DNA from: Actinoplanes regularis
Lineage (GTDB): Bacteria; Actinomycetota; Actinomycetes; Mycobacteriales; Micromonosporaceae
DNA: 64,000 bases
Assembly (NCBI RefSeq): GCF_900188005.1
Contig: NZ_FZNR01000008.1
Coordinates: forward strand, 275,794-339,793
Reading direction: 5' to 3'
Numbering within the stretch: position 1 is the first letter of the stretch; every line of letters starts with the position of its first letter. The translations under genes and the position numbers were made by a program. Below, piece after piece: positions 1 to 8,000 of the stretch. Below the pieces are notes generated by a model. That model was not told the origin of the DNA, ran no database searches, and saw nothing but the letters and a program-made list of their open reading frames with translations.

Positions 1-1
1 C

Positions 2-1495
2 TGGGGCCGCCGCCTGCCCGGACCGGCCTTTCCCGCCTCGTCGAACACGATCGTCGCGATCGCGGCCGGCGTCCTGGTCGCCGCGATCAGCCTCCCGCTG
101 GACACCCCCGGCGTGGGCTGGCTGATCACCGCAGTGGCCGTCGCGATCGCCCTGCTGGTGGCCCGCCCCGCCGCGAGCCCGATCCCACCGCTGGTGACCC
201 GGCCGGCCAAGCGGCCCGGCTGGGATCAACTGGCCTGGGGCGTGGCCACGATCGCGCTGGTCGGGGTGGGCACGTTCCGCGCGGCCGGCTGGCTCTTCGC
301 GCTCTGCCTGGTCACCGCGACGCTGACGTTCGCGTTGGCGATCGGGGCGGGCCGGTCGATGCGGGCGGTGGTCACGACGTACCTGATAGCTCCGGTCGCC
401 GTCCTGCGCGCCCTGCCCTGGCTGGTTCGCGGCCTGGCGCGGATGCGCCGGACCGGCACCGGCCGCCCGGCACCGATCCGGATCGCCGCCACCGCCGCCG
501 TCTCGATCGCCCTCCTGGCGATCTTCGGCGCGCTCTTCGCCTCGGCCGACCCGGACTTCGCGAACGTGCTCGGCGCCCTGCTGCCGGACATCACGGTGAG
601 CGGCACCTTCCGCTGGATCTTCATCTGCGGTCTCACCGCCCCGGTGCTGAGCGGCGCCGCCTACCTGCGGGTCGCACCGCCGCGCCTGGCCGACCTCGAC
701 CGCACCGAGGGCCACAAGGTTCGGCGGCTGGAGTGGGCGGTGCCGCTCACTCTGCTCACCCTGCTCTTCGGCGCGTTCATCAGCGTGCAGCTGACGACGG
801 TGCTCTTCGGCGGCGAGCGGCACGTGCTGACCACGGCGGGCCTGACCTACGCCGGATACGCCCGCGGCGGCTTCTGGCAGCTCAGCATCGTCACCGGGCT
901 GACCCTGGTGGTGCTGGCCGGCGCTGCCCGTTGGGCGCCCCGGGAGGCGCCCGGCGACCGGGCCACGTTCCGCGCCGTGCTGGGCACGCTGACCCTGCTC
1001 ACGCTGCTGATCGTCGCGTCGGCGCTGGTCCGGATGCAGGTGTACATCGACACGTACGGCCTGACCCGCCTGCGGCTGCTGGTCGCCTGCTGCGAGCTGT
1101 GGTTCGGGGTGATCCTGCTGCTGGTGCTGGTGGCGGGCATCCGGATCCGGGCGCCGTGGCTGCCCAGGGTGGCGATCGCGGTCGGAGTGCTGACCCTGAT
1201 CGGCCTGGCCGTGGCGAACCCGGACCTGCGGATCGCCCAGAACCAGCTGAACCGCGCGGCCGACCGGATCGACCCGTACTACCTCGCCACCCTGTCCCCG
1301 GACGCGGTGCCGGCCCTGACAAGGATGGCCGATCCGGCGGATCGCGCCTGCGTGCTCCACCAGATCGGCCTCGGCCTGGACGAGCACGAGTGGCGCGAGT
1401 GGAATCTGGGCCGGGCCGCGGCCCGCGAGTTGATCGGCGAAAGCCCTCGCCCGGCCGACTCGGAGCGATGCGTCGAGAAGCGCTACGGCTATTGA
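2..1495 (+). CDS. DUF4153/DUF4173-type integral membrane protein, 5' partial
   Basis: The reading frame is already open at the window edge, so the N-terminus is missing; about 497 codons are visible. Roughly ten hydrophobic helices of about 20 residues alternate with short Arg-rich loops, followed by a hydrophilic C-terminal tail of about 90 residues. The block YGLTRLRL in a late loop and the overall layout resemble the DUF4153/DUF4173 membrane family, for which no function is established. An internal ATG at 113 exists, but the residues before it are also hydrophobic and fit the family, so the true start is upstream. The gene ends about 30 bp before a small membrane protein and a symporter on the same strand, so it may be the first gene of that operon. 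Family assignment is from memory of the fold pattern. Confidence 0.75.
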   Translation, partial: WGRRLPGPAFPASSNTIVAIAAGVLVAAISLPLDTPGVGWLITAVAVAIALLVARPAASPIPPLVTRPAKRPGWDQLAWGVATIALVGVGTFRAAGWLFALCLVTATLTFALAIGAGRSMRAVVTTYLIAPVAVLRALPWLVRGLARMRRTGTGRPAPIRIAATAAVSIALLAIFGALFASADPDFANVLGALLPDITVSGTFRWIFICGLTAPVLSGAAYLRVAPPRLADLDRTEGHKVRRLEWAVPLTLLTLLFGAFISVQLTTVLFGGERHVLTTAGLTYAGYARGGFWQLSIVTGLTLVVLAGAARWAPREAPGDRATFRAVLGTLTLLTLLIVASALVRMQVYIDTYGLTRLRLLVACCELWFGVILLLVLVAGIRIRAPWLPRVAIAVGVLTLIGLAVANPDLRIAQNQLNRAADRIDPYYLATLSPDAVPALTRMADPADRACVLHQIGLGLDEHEWREWNLGRAAARELIGESPRPADSERCVEKRYGY

Positions 1496-1526
1496 CATTC
1501 CACCGGAGGCGGTGAGACTGCCGGAC

Positions 1527-1910
1527 ATGGCCGACAATCCGCCGCCTCCGCGAACGCGGGTGGTGCTGGGCGACGCCGCGGCCCGGCGCCGTCCGGCCGA
1601 CCCGGCCCGCACCGACCTCGCCGAGCAGACCCCGGTCGGCGAGGCGCTGGTGAAGGGCCTGGTCCGGGCCCAGCTGGCACTCGCGCTGCGACTGTCGCTG
1701 GTGGTCGTGGCCGGGCTGGGCGCACTGCCACTGCTGTTCGCCGTGGCGCCCGCGGTCGGCCGGCTGAAGGTCTTCGGGGCACAACTGCCGTGGCTGCTGC
1801 TCGGCGTGCTCTCGTTCCCGTTCCTGATGCTGGTCGGCGTCGCGTACGTGCACTGGGCGGAGCGCAACGAGCAGGACTTCACCGCCGTGGTCCGTAGACC
1901 CGAGCGATGA
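1527..1910 (+). CDS. Small two-helix membrane protein, partner of the downstream symporter
   Basis: About 127 residues. A charged N-terminal segment of about 50 residues is followed by two transmembrane helices (about residues 50-72 and 86-106) and a short charged tail. Its stop overlaps the start of the symporter at 1907 (ATGA), which implies translational coupling. Sodium:solute symporters of the acetate type are commonly preceded by a small DUF485 protein of this shape; a second, clearer DUF485-symporter pair lies at 5747-7779. I cannot confirm DUF485 membership for this one. Start choice is uncertain: GGAGG at 1505-1509 is 2 bp from a GTG at 1512 and 17 bp from the ATG at 1527, neither ideal. 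The role is inferred from position. Confidence 0.75.
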   Translation: MADNPPPPRTRVVLGDAAARRRPADPARTDLAEQTPVGEALVKGLVRAQLALALRLSLVVVAGLGALPLLFAVAPAVGRLKVFGAQLPWLLLGVLSFPFLMLVGVAYVHWAERNEQDFTAVVRRPER

Positions 1911-3532
1911 ATCCGTACCTGCTCCCCAGCCTGATCGTGGTCATCCTGGTGACCGTGGCGATCGGTGCGTACGGCCTCCGCTTCGCCCGCACCACCTCGG
2001 ACTTCCTGGTCGCCTCGCGCAGCGTCAGCCCGTCCTGGAACGCGGCCGCGATCAGCGGCGAATACCTCTCCGCCGCCTCCTTCCTCGGCGTGGCCGGCCT
2101 GATCCTGCGCTACGGCGCCGAGGTGCTCTGGTACCCGGTCGGCTTCGCCGCCGGATACCTCGCCCTGCTGCTCTTCGTGGCCGCGCCGCTGCGCCGCTCG
2201 GGCGCGTTCACCCTGCCGGACTTCTGCGAGGTACGGCTGCGGTCCACCCGATTGCGCCGGCTGGCCACCGCGTTCGTGCTCTTCATCGGCTGCCTCTACC
2301 TGCTGCCCCAGTTGCAGGGCGCGGGCCTGACCTTCGCCACCGTCACCGGCGGTTCCTACGCCTGGGGAGCGCTTCTGATCGGCGTGGTGGTGACCGGCAA
2401 CGTGGCGTTCGGCGGAATGCGCGCGATCACGTTCGTGCAGGCCTTCCAGTACTGGCTGAAGCTGACCGCGCTGGCCGTGCCGATCATGTTCCTGATCTTT
2501 CAGTGGCAGGCCGACGGCCGCCCGGCGGTGACGCCGCCGGCCGGCGCGGTCTTTCCCGTCGCGACCAGCGTGGTGATCGAACGCGACGCGGTGCTGGACG
2601 GGGTCGGCCCGGTGACCGCCGGCGAAACCCTGCACTTCGCGGCGGGCGCCCCGGTGCCACGGGTGGACACCGTCGACGCGAAGTTCGGCGTGGACTGGCT
2701 GCAGCCCGGCAGCGAATCCGGCCTGTTCAGCACGTATTCGCTGATCCTGGCGACGTTCCTGGGCACAATGGGGCTCCCGCACGTACTGGTGCGGTTCTAC
2801 ACGAATCCGGACGGTGCCTCGGCCCGGCGCACCACCCTCGTCGTACTGGCCATGGTCGGCCTCTTCTACCTGTTGCCGACGCTCTACGGGGTCCTCGGCC
2901 GGGTCTACACGCCGCAACTGCTGATGACCGGGCGCACCGACGCGGTGGTGCTGCTGCTCCCGGAGGCCGCGCTGGGCGGCGGGCACCTGGGGCGGCTGCT
3001 CGGCGCGCTGGTCACCGCGGGTGCGCTCGCCGCGTTCCTGTCCACCTCTTCGGGCCTGCTGACCAGCGTCGCCGGGGTGATCTTCACGGACGTGCTGCGG
3101 CCCGGGCGGTCCGGGTCGGTGCGCGACTTCCGGCTGGCGACGCTGCTGGCCGCGGTCGTACCGATAGTTCTGGCGATGTTCGTGTCCGACATGGACGTCT
3201 CGCGGGTGGTCGGGCTGGCGTTCGCGGTGGCCGCGTCGAGCTTCTGCCCGCTGCTGGTGCTGGGGATCTGGTGGCGGGGGCTGACCGCTGCCGGTGCGAC
3301 CGCCGGAATCCTGGTCGGCGGCGGGTCCGCGGTGGTGGCGGTGCTGGTCACCGTGCTCGGGGCGGAGCTGCCGAGCGGTCTCGCCGAGTTCATCGGGCAG
3401 CCTGCGGCCTGGACCGTACCGCTGGCGTTCCTGGTAATGGTCGTGGTGTCACTGCTGACCAGCCGCCGGGTGCCGGCCGACGTGGGCGCCACGATGTTGC
3501 GCCTGCACGCACCCGAGTCACTGCGGGGTTGA
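1907..3532 (+). CDS. Sodium:solute symporter (SSS family), acetate-permease-like
   Basis: 541 residues, the normal size for the family, with about 13 hydrophobic helices. The early motif SGEYLSAASFLGVAGLI and the block GLPHVLVRFYTNPD are hallmarks of the acetate/monocarboxylate branch (ActP/MctC) of the sodium:solute symporters; the same blocks occur in the second symporter at 6103. Function in the family is cation-coupled uptake of small organic acids; the substrate here is unknown. An extracytoplasmic-looking insertion at about residues 205-265 replaces the soluble loop seen in ActP. Overlaps the preceding small membrane protein by 4 bp. Ends at 3532 just before the short direct repeat TTTAAGG-ATC-TTTAAGG (3537-3553). 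Confidence 0.9.
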   Translation: MNPYLLPSLIVVILVTVAIGAYGLRFARTTSDFLVASRSVSPSWNAAAISGEYLSAASFLGVAGLILRYGAEVLWYPVGFAAGYLALLLFVAAPLRRSGAFTLPDFCEVRLRSTRLRRLATAFVLFIGCLYLLPQLQGAGLTFATVTGGSYAWGALLIGVVVTGNVAFGGMRAITFVQAFQYWLKLTALAVPIMFLIFQWQADGRPAVTPPAGAVFPVATSVVIERDAVLDGVGPVTAGETLHFAAGAPVPRVDTVDAKFGVDWLQPGSESGLFSTYSLILATFLGTMGLPHVLVRFYTNPDGASARRTTLVVLAMVGLFYLLPTLYGVLGRVYTPQLLMTGRTDAVVLLLPEAALGGGHLGRLLGALVTAGALAAFLSTSSGLLTSVAGVIFTDVLRPGRSGSVRDFRLATLLAAVVPIVLAMFVSDMDVSRVVGLAFAVAASSFCPLLVLGIWWRGLTAAGATAGILVGGGSAVVAVLVTVLGAELPSGLAEFIGQPAAWTVPLAFLVMVVVSLLTSRRVPADVGATMLRLHAPESLRG

Positions 3533-3596
3533 AGCATTTAAGGATCTTTAAGGTACGAACCCCGTCCGCTCGCGAACGAGGCACGTAAACACGGGC

Positions 3597-4307
3597 ATGA
3601 GGAGATCACGCAGCAGTGCATACCGGCGGCCGGGCAGTGGACTCACCGGGCGCAACCGCAAGATCGCCATCGGACTCGCCGTCGCAACCCTGGCCGGCGG
3701 CGCGTTCGCCGTCAGCACGGGCATGAGCAACGCCGCCACCAACTGCTCCGGCCTGGACCAGTCGCTGCGTGACACTCTCGCCTTCATGGCCGAGCAGCGT
3801 GCAAACCCCAACGCGCAGACCGACGCCGTGCTGGCGAACCGCCAGGCCGTCGTCGACCTGATCAAGGTGCAGCGCCAGCAGGCGGGCTGCAACGCGAACA
3901 TCGCCGCGCCGCCGGCCGCCCCCACGAAGGCTCCCACCAAGGCCCCCACCAAGGCGCCCACCACGGCTCCCACCGCCGCGCCCACGAAGGCGCCCACGAA
4001 GGCGCCGACGACCGCGCCGACCCAGGCCGCGGGCGGAGCCGGGAACGGGACCGGGGCCGGGGAGGTCGTCTGCAAGGGCTCGACCGTGACCCTCTCCGGC
4101 GAGGCCGGCGCGCCGTTCGCCTCGAGCGGGACGTTCCCGATCGGCACCCGCCTCAAGGTCACGAACCTGGACAACAACAAGAGCACCACGGTGACCGTGC
4201 AGAGCGTCTCCGGCAGCTGCGTTCTCCTCAACAACGCGGCCTTCGAGCAGGTTCGCGAGCCGGGCAAGTTCCTGATCCGGCGCGCGGTGATCGAACGCGT
4301 CGGCTGA
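3597..4307 (+). CDS. Secreted protein with Thr-Lys-Ala-Pro linker and RlpA/expansin-like C-terminal domain
   Basis: 236 residues. An Arg-rich N-terminus and one hydrophobic helix (about residues 22-44), ending near SNAAT, look like a Sec signal peptide. A helical segment with two Cys (about 45-100) follows, then a linker of TKAP/TTAP repeats (about 104-145), then an 80-residue beta-rich domain. The stretch FPIGTRLKVTNLDNN, followed by TTVTV and a late AAF, resembles the double-psi beta-barrel of RlpA and expansins (GTRLKVTN is the RlpA hallmark). The usual catalytic DRGP segment is not recognisable, so enzymatic activity is doubtful. Possibly a cell-wall binding protein. A strong hairpin terminator follows directly. 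The ATG at 3597 has only a weak GAGG-like site upstream. Confidence 0.8.
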   Translation: MRRSRSSAYRRPGSGLTGRNRKIAIGLAVATLAGGAFAVSTGMSNAATNCSGLDQSLRDTLAFMAEQRANPNAQTDAVLANRQAVVDLIKVQRQQAGCNANIAAPPAAPTKAPTKAPTKAPTTAPTAAPTKAPTKAPTTAPTQAAGGAGNGTGAGEVVCKGSTVTLSGEAGAPFASSGTFPIGTRLKVTNLDNNKSTTVTVQSVSGSCVLLNNAAFEQVREPGKFLIRRAVIERVG

Positions 4308-4313
4308 TCGGAT

Positions 4314-4357
4314 CCGGGTGTTCCGCGGCTCCCCTTTCGCCGCCGCGGAACACCCGG
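4314..4357. terminator. Bidirectional hairpin terminator
   Basis: A perfect 16-bp inverted repeat: CCGGGTGTTCCGCGGC at 4314-4329 pairs with 4342-4357 around a 12-nt loop. It sits between the convergent genes ending at 4307 (+) and 4370 (-). There is no U-run, which is usual for actinobacterial terminators. Confidence 0.85.
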
Positions 4358-4369
4358 GCACCGCGATGG

Positions 4370-4597
4370 TCATCGCAATTTCCGAAGCCCATCCCGCCGT
4401 ACGAAAATGACCCGCCGTTCCGTCGCGTCACCGGACGGCCCCAGCACATATCCGTCGATCCACAGCCAGCCGGCATAGGTGAGGCGCTGGTCGACCCGAA
4501 TCACCCGGAACGTCAATGCCCGATCGCCCGCGAACTGAACGCTCGCCGCGCCGCCGACGTGAAACACGTCCCCGGCGCGCGGCAGATCGTCGGCCAT
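4370..4597 (-). CDS. Small conserved hypothetical protein, paralogue A of a tandem pair
   Basis: 75 residues, no signal peptide and no membrane helix. It aligns along its whole length with the next gene upstream (4700-4978): about 47 of 70 positions are identical by hand count, including ASVQF, GDRALT, DGYV and a FVR-DGLR ending. The pattern of short beta strands (GDV-HV, SVQF, TFRVIRVD, TYAGWLWIDGYV, RVIFVRRDGL) suggests a small all-beta domain. A purine-rich GGGGGTG precedes the ATG. I do not recognise a family; function unknown. The two copies lie in the same orientation about 100 bp apart and probably arose by tandem duplication. Confidence 0.75.
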   Translation of the reverse strand: MADDLPRAGDVFHVGGAASVQFAGDRALTFRVIRVDQRLTYAGWLWIDGYVLGPSGDATERRVIFVRRDGLRKLR

Positions 4598-4699
4598 TGC
4601 TGCACCCCCGGCACGACATTACACAGAATGCGTAATGCGCCGACCTCGTCCACTTTCGAGGGACGGTGCGACTTTCGCCGGTCGGGGATCGCTCGATGA

Positions 4700-4978
4700 T
4701 CAGGGTCGGCCGGCGATTCGAGATCCGTTCCGCGGCGCCGACGGCCGGCTGCTCCGGATCGGGCGCAACCCGTCCTGCCGGACGAAGATCCGCCGCCGCT
4801 GCAACGCATTCCCGGCCGGGCCGACGACGTAGCCGTCCAGCCAGATCCAGCCGTCGTAGGTGACCCGCGGGTCGAGCCGGATGATCCGGAGGGTCAGGGC
4901 CCGATCGCCGGAGAACTGGACACTCGCCTCGGCCCCGACGTGAACGACGTCGCCCGGCCGTAACACCACCTGAGGCAT
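4700..4978 (-). CDS. Small conserved hypothetical protein, paralogue B of a tandem pair
   Basis: 92 residues from the chosen start. The ATG at 4978 is preceded by GGGAGGGG with a spacing of about 7 nt, better than the upstream ATG at 5029, and the homology to paralogue A also begins just after it. The core (LRPGDVVHVGAEASVQFSGD onward) is about two-thirds identical to the protein at 4370-4597; this copy carries an extra Arg/Ser/Pro-rich tail of about 20 residues. All-beta character and conserved Trp and Gly-Tyr-Val positions suggest a small binding domain. No known family recognised. Transcribed first of the two, so they may be one unit. Confidence 0.75.
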   Translation of the reverse strand: MPQVVLRPGDVVHVGAEASVQFSGDRALTLRIIRLDPRVTYDGWIWLDGYVVGPAGNALQRRRIFVRQDGLRPIRSSRPSAPRNGSRIAGRP

Positions 4979-5077
4979 GCGCCGTCCCCTCCCGCCAAAG
5001 GTCCCCAGAGAAAAATAGCTGGTGATCAATTAAATCCGGTAGCGGCATGCGCGATCTGTAATCGCGACAATGATCGG

Positions 5078-5581
5078 ATGACCATTCATTCCACCGACCC
5101 GTTCGCGGTGCCCGACGGCGACAAGTCGCCGATACGTCGTCTGCGCGGCAGGCTGGCCTCGCCGGTCACGCTCTGGACGGCACCCGGCCCGGCCGGGCTG
5201 ACCGTCTCCTCGACACTGGTCGCGGACGGCGAGCCGGGCCGGATGCTCGGCCTGATCGACGAGGAGAGCGACTTCTGGGACGCCGCCTTCCGGGCCGGCC
5301 GGTTCGCGGTGACCCCGTTGACCCCGGCGGATCGCCAGCTCGCGGACAGATTCGCCGGGCTGATGCCGGCGCCGGGCGGGTTGTTCGCCACCGGGGAGTG
5401 GCGGGAGACGCCGTACGGTCCGGTGCCGGCCCACGCCGGGACCTGGGCCGGCTGCCTGCTGGTGAGCTCGCGGCCGTGCGGGTGGGCGCTACTGGCCGAG
5501 GCGACCATCGAGACGACCTCCTTTCCCACGGCGAGCGCGCCGCTGGTGCATTTCCGCGGCAGGTACGCCGAACTCGCCTGA
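5078..5581 (+). CDS. Flavin reductase-like (FMN-binding split barrel) protein
   Basis: 167 residues. The order of elements matches the flavin reductase-like split-barrel family: PVTLWTA, then LTVSSTLVADGEPGRMLGLID (read as two strands), a middle segment FAVTPLTPADRQLADRFAG, and a C-terminal strand APLVHFRGRYAEL. Members bind FMN and either reduce free flavin for partner monooxygenases or are orphan FMN proteins. No monooxygenase gene lies nearby, so the partner is unknown. It stands alone, divergent from the tandem paralogues to its left and separated by 165 bp from the DUF485-symporter operon. Confidence 0.75.
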   Translation: MTIHSTDPFAVPDGDKSPIRRLRGRLASPVTLWTAPGPAGLTVSSTLVADGEPGRMLGLIDEESDFWDAAFRAGRFAVTPLTPADRQLADRFAGLMPAPGGLFATGEWRETPYGPVPAHAGTWAGCLLVSSRPCGWALLAEATIETTSFPTASAPLVHFRGRYAELA

Positions 5582-5746
5582 CGACTTCGGTGCCGGATCC
5601 GGCTCGGTAACCGCCGATCCGGCTCGGCGACCGCTGAGCGCAGTCAAACCGCCACTCAGCGCAGGCGCGAACCGGCAACCCGGGACCGGGGGCATTCCTT
5701 CGTACGGTGCCGGAAAGTCCGCCCCGCCAATGAAGGTGGTGAAACC

Positions 5747-6103
5747 GTGCCGGCCACCCCCGAGAGATATCTCGAGGTGCAGAACTCCGACGAATTCGGT
5801 CGACTGCGCCGAACCCTTCGCAACTTCATCTTCCCGACGACGATCGCGTTCATCCTCTGGTACGCCCTGTACGTCCTGCTCTCCGCGTACGCGCGGGATT
5901 TCATGGCCATCAAGCTGGTCGGCAACATCAACATCGCCCTGGTCCTCGGCCTGCTCCAGTTCGTCTCGACGTTCGTGATCGCCTGGTACTACTCGCGGTT
6001 CGCCGCGCAGAAGATCGACCCGCTCGCGGACGACATCTACAACGAGATCGAGGGTGACCGCCGCCCGGCCGACACCGCCTCGACGGACGGGGGCGTCCTC
6101 TGA
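5747..6103 (+). CDS. DUF485 family membrane protein
   Basis: 118 residues, GTG start with GGTGGTGAAA just upstream. Two transmembrane helices (about residues 28-50 and 62-84) are separated by a short loop, with YARDFM between them, and a hydrophilic tail. The segment RRTLRNFIFPTTIAFILWY is typical of DUF485 proteins, which almost always precede acetate-type sodium:solute symporters (as yjcH precedes actP in E. coli). Its stop overlaps the symporter ATG (TGATG at 6101-6105), so translation is probably coupled. Likely an accessory or assembly subunit of the transporter; exact role unknown for the family. Confidence 0.9.
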   Translation: MPATPERYLEVQNSDEFGRLRRTLRNFIFPTTIAFILWYALYVLLSAYARDFMAIKLVGNINIALVLGLLQFVSTFVIAWYYSRFAAQKIDPLADDIYNEIEGDRRPADTASTDGGVL

Positions 6104-7779
6104 TGCCGGTAAACCTGCTCGCGGCCGAGTCCTCGGCCAGCACCTCGCGCACGCTGACCATCACGCTCTTCCTGGTCTTCGTGGCCATCACGCTGGGCAT
6201 CACCATCTGGGCGAGCCGGCAGACGAAGACCGCCACCGACTTCTACGCCGGTGGCCGGCAGTTCTCCGGCTTCCAGAACGGCATGGCGATCGGCGGCGAC
6301 TACATGTCCGCCGCCTCGTTCCTCGGCATCGCCGGCCTGATCGCGCTCTACGGCTACGACGGCTTCCTCTACTCGATCGGCTTCCTGGTCGCCTGGCTGG
6401 TGGCGCTGCTGCTGGTCGCCGAGTTCCTGCGCAACTCCGGCCGCTACACGATGGCCGACGTGCTCGCTTTCCGGATGCGTCAGCGTCCGGTGCGGATGGC
6501 TGCCTCGGTCTCCACCGTGGTGGTCTCGATCTTCTACCTGATCGCCCAGATGGTCGGCGCCGGCGCGCTGGTCTCGCTCCTGCTCGGGATCACCGCGGAC
6601 CAGACGTTCCTGGGCATGGACGCGGACACCGCCAAGGTCTTCACGATCATCCTGGTCGGTGCGCTGATGATCGTGTACGTCGTGGTCGGCGGCATGAAGG
6701 GCACCACCTACGTGCAGATCGTCAAGGCGTTCATGCTGATGACCGGCGCCCTGGTGATGACCCTGATGGTGCTGGCGCACTACAAGTTCAACCTGTCGAC
6801 GTTGCTGGGTGACGCCGCCGCGCAGTCCGGCAAGGGGGCCGCGTTCCTCGAACCGGGTCTCCGGTACGGCGTGGAGACCGCCGGCGACGCGACGAAGACC
6901 TTCTACAGCAAGATGGACCTGCTCTCGCTGGGTCTCGCGCTGGTCCTCGGCACGGCCGGCCTGCCGCACATCCTGACCCGGTTCTACACCGTGCCGACGG
7001 CCCGGATCGCCCGCAAGAGCGTGCTCTGGGCGATCGGCATCATCGGCACCTTCTACCTGTTCACCCTGGCCCTCGGCTTCGGTGCGGCGGCCCTGGTGGG
7101 CGGCAAGGCGATCACCGCGCAGGACAAGGCCGGCAACACCGCCGCGCCGCAGCTGGCACAGAAGCTCGGCATCGACTACCTGGGCGGCGACACCGGCGGC
7201 TCGATCCTGCTGGCGATCATCGCGGCGGTCGCCTTCGCCACCATCCTGGCCGTGGTGGCCGGTCTGACCCTGGCGTCCTCGTCCAGCACCGCGCACGACT
7301 TCTACGCCAACGTGATCAAGCGGGGCAACGCGTCCGAGCGGGACGAGGTCCGGGTCGCCCGGTTCGCCGCCCTGGTGATCGGCGCGATCGCGATCGGGCT
7401 GTCGATCTTCGCGCAGAGCCTGAACGTGGCGTTCCTCGTGGCGCTCGCGTTCGCGGTGGCCGCGTCGGCGAACCTGCCGGCGATCCTCTACAGCCTCTTC
7501 TGGCGCCGGTTCAACACCTCGGGCGCGGTCTGGGGTATCTACGGTGGCCTGCTGAGCGCGGTGGTCCTGGTGTTCTTCTCGCCGGTGGTGTCCGGTTCGG
7601 CCACCGCGATGTTCCCGGCGCACGACTGGCACTGGTTCCCGCTCTCCAACCCGGGCATCATCTCGATCCCGCTGGGCTTCTTCTTCGGCTGGCTGGGCAC
7701 CGTGCTCAGCTCGGAGAAGGACGTCGAGAAATACGCCGAGCTGGAGGTCCGGTCGCTGACCGGGCACGGCGCGCACTGA
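6103..7779 (+). CDS. actP: Cation/acetate symporter (SSS family)
   Basis: 558 residues with about 13 membrane helices. The N-terminal blocks TDFYAGGRQ and GGDYMSAASFLGIAGLI, and later GLPHILTRFYTVP, are diagnostic for the ActP/MctC branch of sodium:solute symporters, which take up acetate and other short monocarboxylates with Na+ or H+. Two features mark it as the orthodox member of the two symporters in this window: the DUF485 partner and a long loop (about residues 235-265, AAAQSGKGAAFLEPG) that is typical of acetate permeases. Co-transcribed with DUF485. The first symporter (1907-3532) is a divergent paralogue, possibly for another acid. Exact substrate not provable from sequence. Confidence 0.88.
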   Translation: MPVNLLAAESSASTSRTLTITLFLVFVAITLGITIWASRQTKTATDFYAGGRQFSGFQNGMAIGGDYMSAASFLGIAGLIALYGYDGFLYSIGFLVAWLVALLLVAEFLRNSGRYTMADVLAFRMRQRPVRMAASVSTVVVSIFYLIAQMVGAGALVSLLLGITADQTFLGMDADTAKVFTIILVGALMIVYVVVGGMKGTTYVQIVKAFMLMTGALVMTLMVLAHYKFNLSTLLGDAAAQSGKGAAFLEPGLRYGVETAGDATKTFYSKMDLLSLGLALVLGTAGLPHILTRFYTVPTARIARKSVLWAIGIIGTFYLFTLALGFGAAALVGGKAITAQDKAGNTAAPQLAQKLGIDYLGGDTGGSILLAIIAAVAFATILAVVAGLTLASSSSTAHDFYANVIKRGNASERDEVRVARFAALVIGAIAIGLSIFAQSLNVAFLVALAFAVAASANLPAILYSLFWRRFNTSGAVWGIYGGLLSAVVLVFFSPVVSGSATAMFPAHDWHWFPLSNPGIISIPLGFFFGWLGTVLSSEKDVEKYAELEVRSLTGHGAH

Positions 7780-7838
7780 TCCTTACCGCACCGCCCGGGC
7801 CGGCGTCGTCGCCGCGCCGGTCCGGGCCCGGCCTCGTC

Positions 7839-7930
7839 GCACGTCATGCCCCGTCCGGTACCGGGTCATCGCACGTCATACCCCGTCCGGTACCGGGTCA
7901 TCGCCCGGCCCGCCCCGTCCGGTACCGGAG
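7839..7930. repeat. 32-bp tandem repeat, three copies, each with a CCGGTACCGG palindrome
   Basis: Units start at 7839, 7871 and 7903; the first two differ at one or two positions and the third is partial and diverged at its left end. The palindrome CCGGTACCGG recurs at 7855-7864, 7887-7896 and 7919-7928, exactly 32 bp apart. The array lies in the 221-bp gap between the symporter and the LCP gene, about 60 bp upstream of the LCP -10 element. Confidence 0.9.
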
Positions 7931-7988
7931 AAGCTCCCACGTTCGTGCCGAACCGGGTCGCACACCCGGATCGCTGGTCTTTTCGACC

Positions 7989-7994
7989 TAATGT
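7989..7994 (+). promoter_or_regulatory. -10 element of a leaderless LCP transcript
   Basis: TAATGT (TANNNT) lies 6 nt upstream of the ATG at 8001, so transcription would begin at or next to the start codon. Confidence 0.5.
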
Positions 7995-8000
7995 GGTCTC

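Noticed and set aside
6037..7776. 579-codon minus-strand frame opposite the acetate symporter
   Set aside because: Shadow frame; the plus strand carries the complete symporter.
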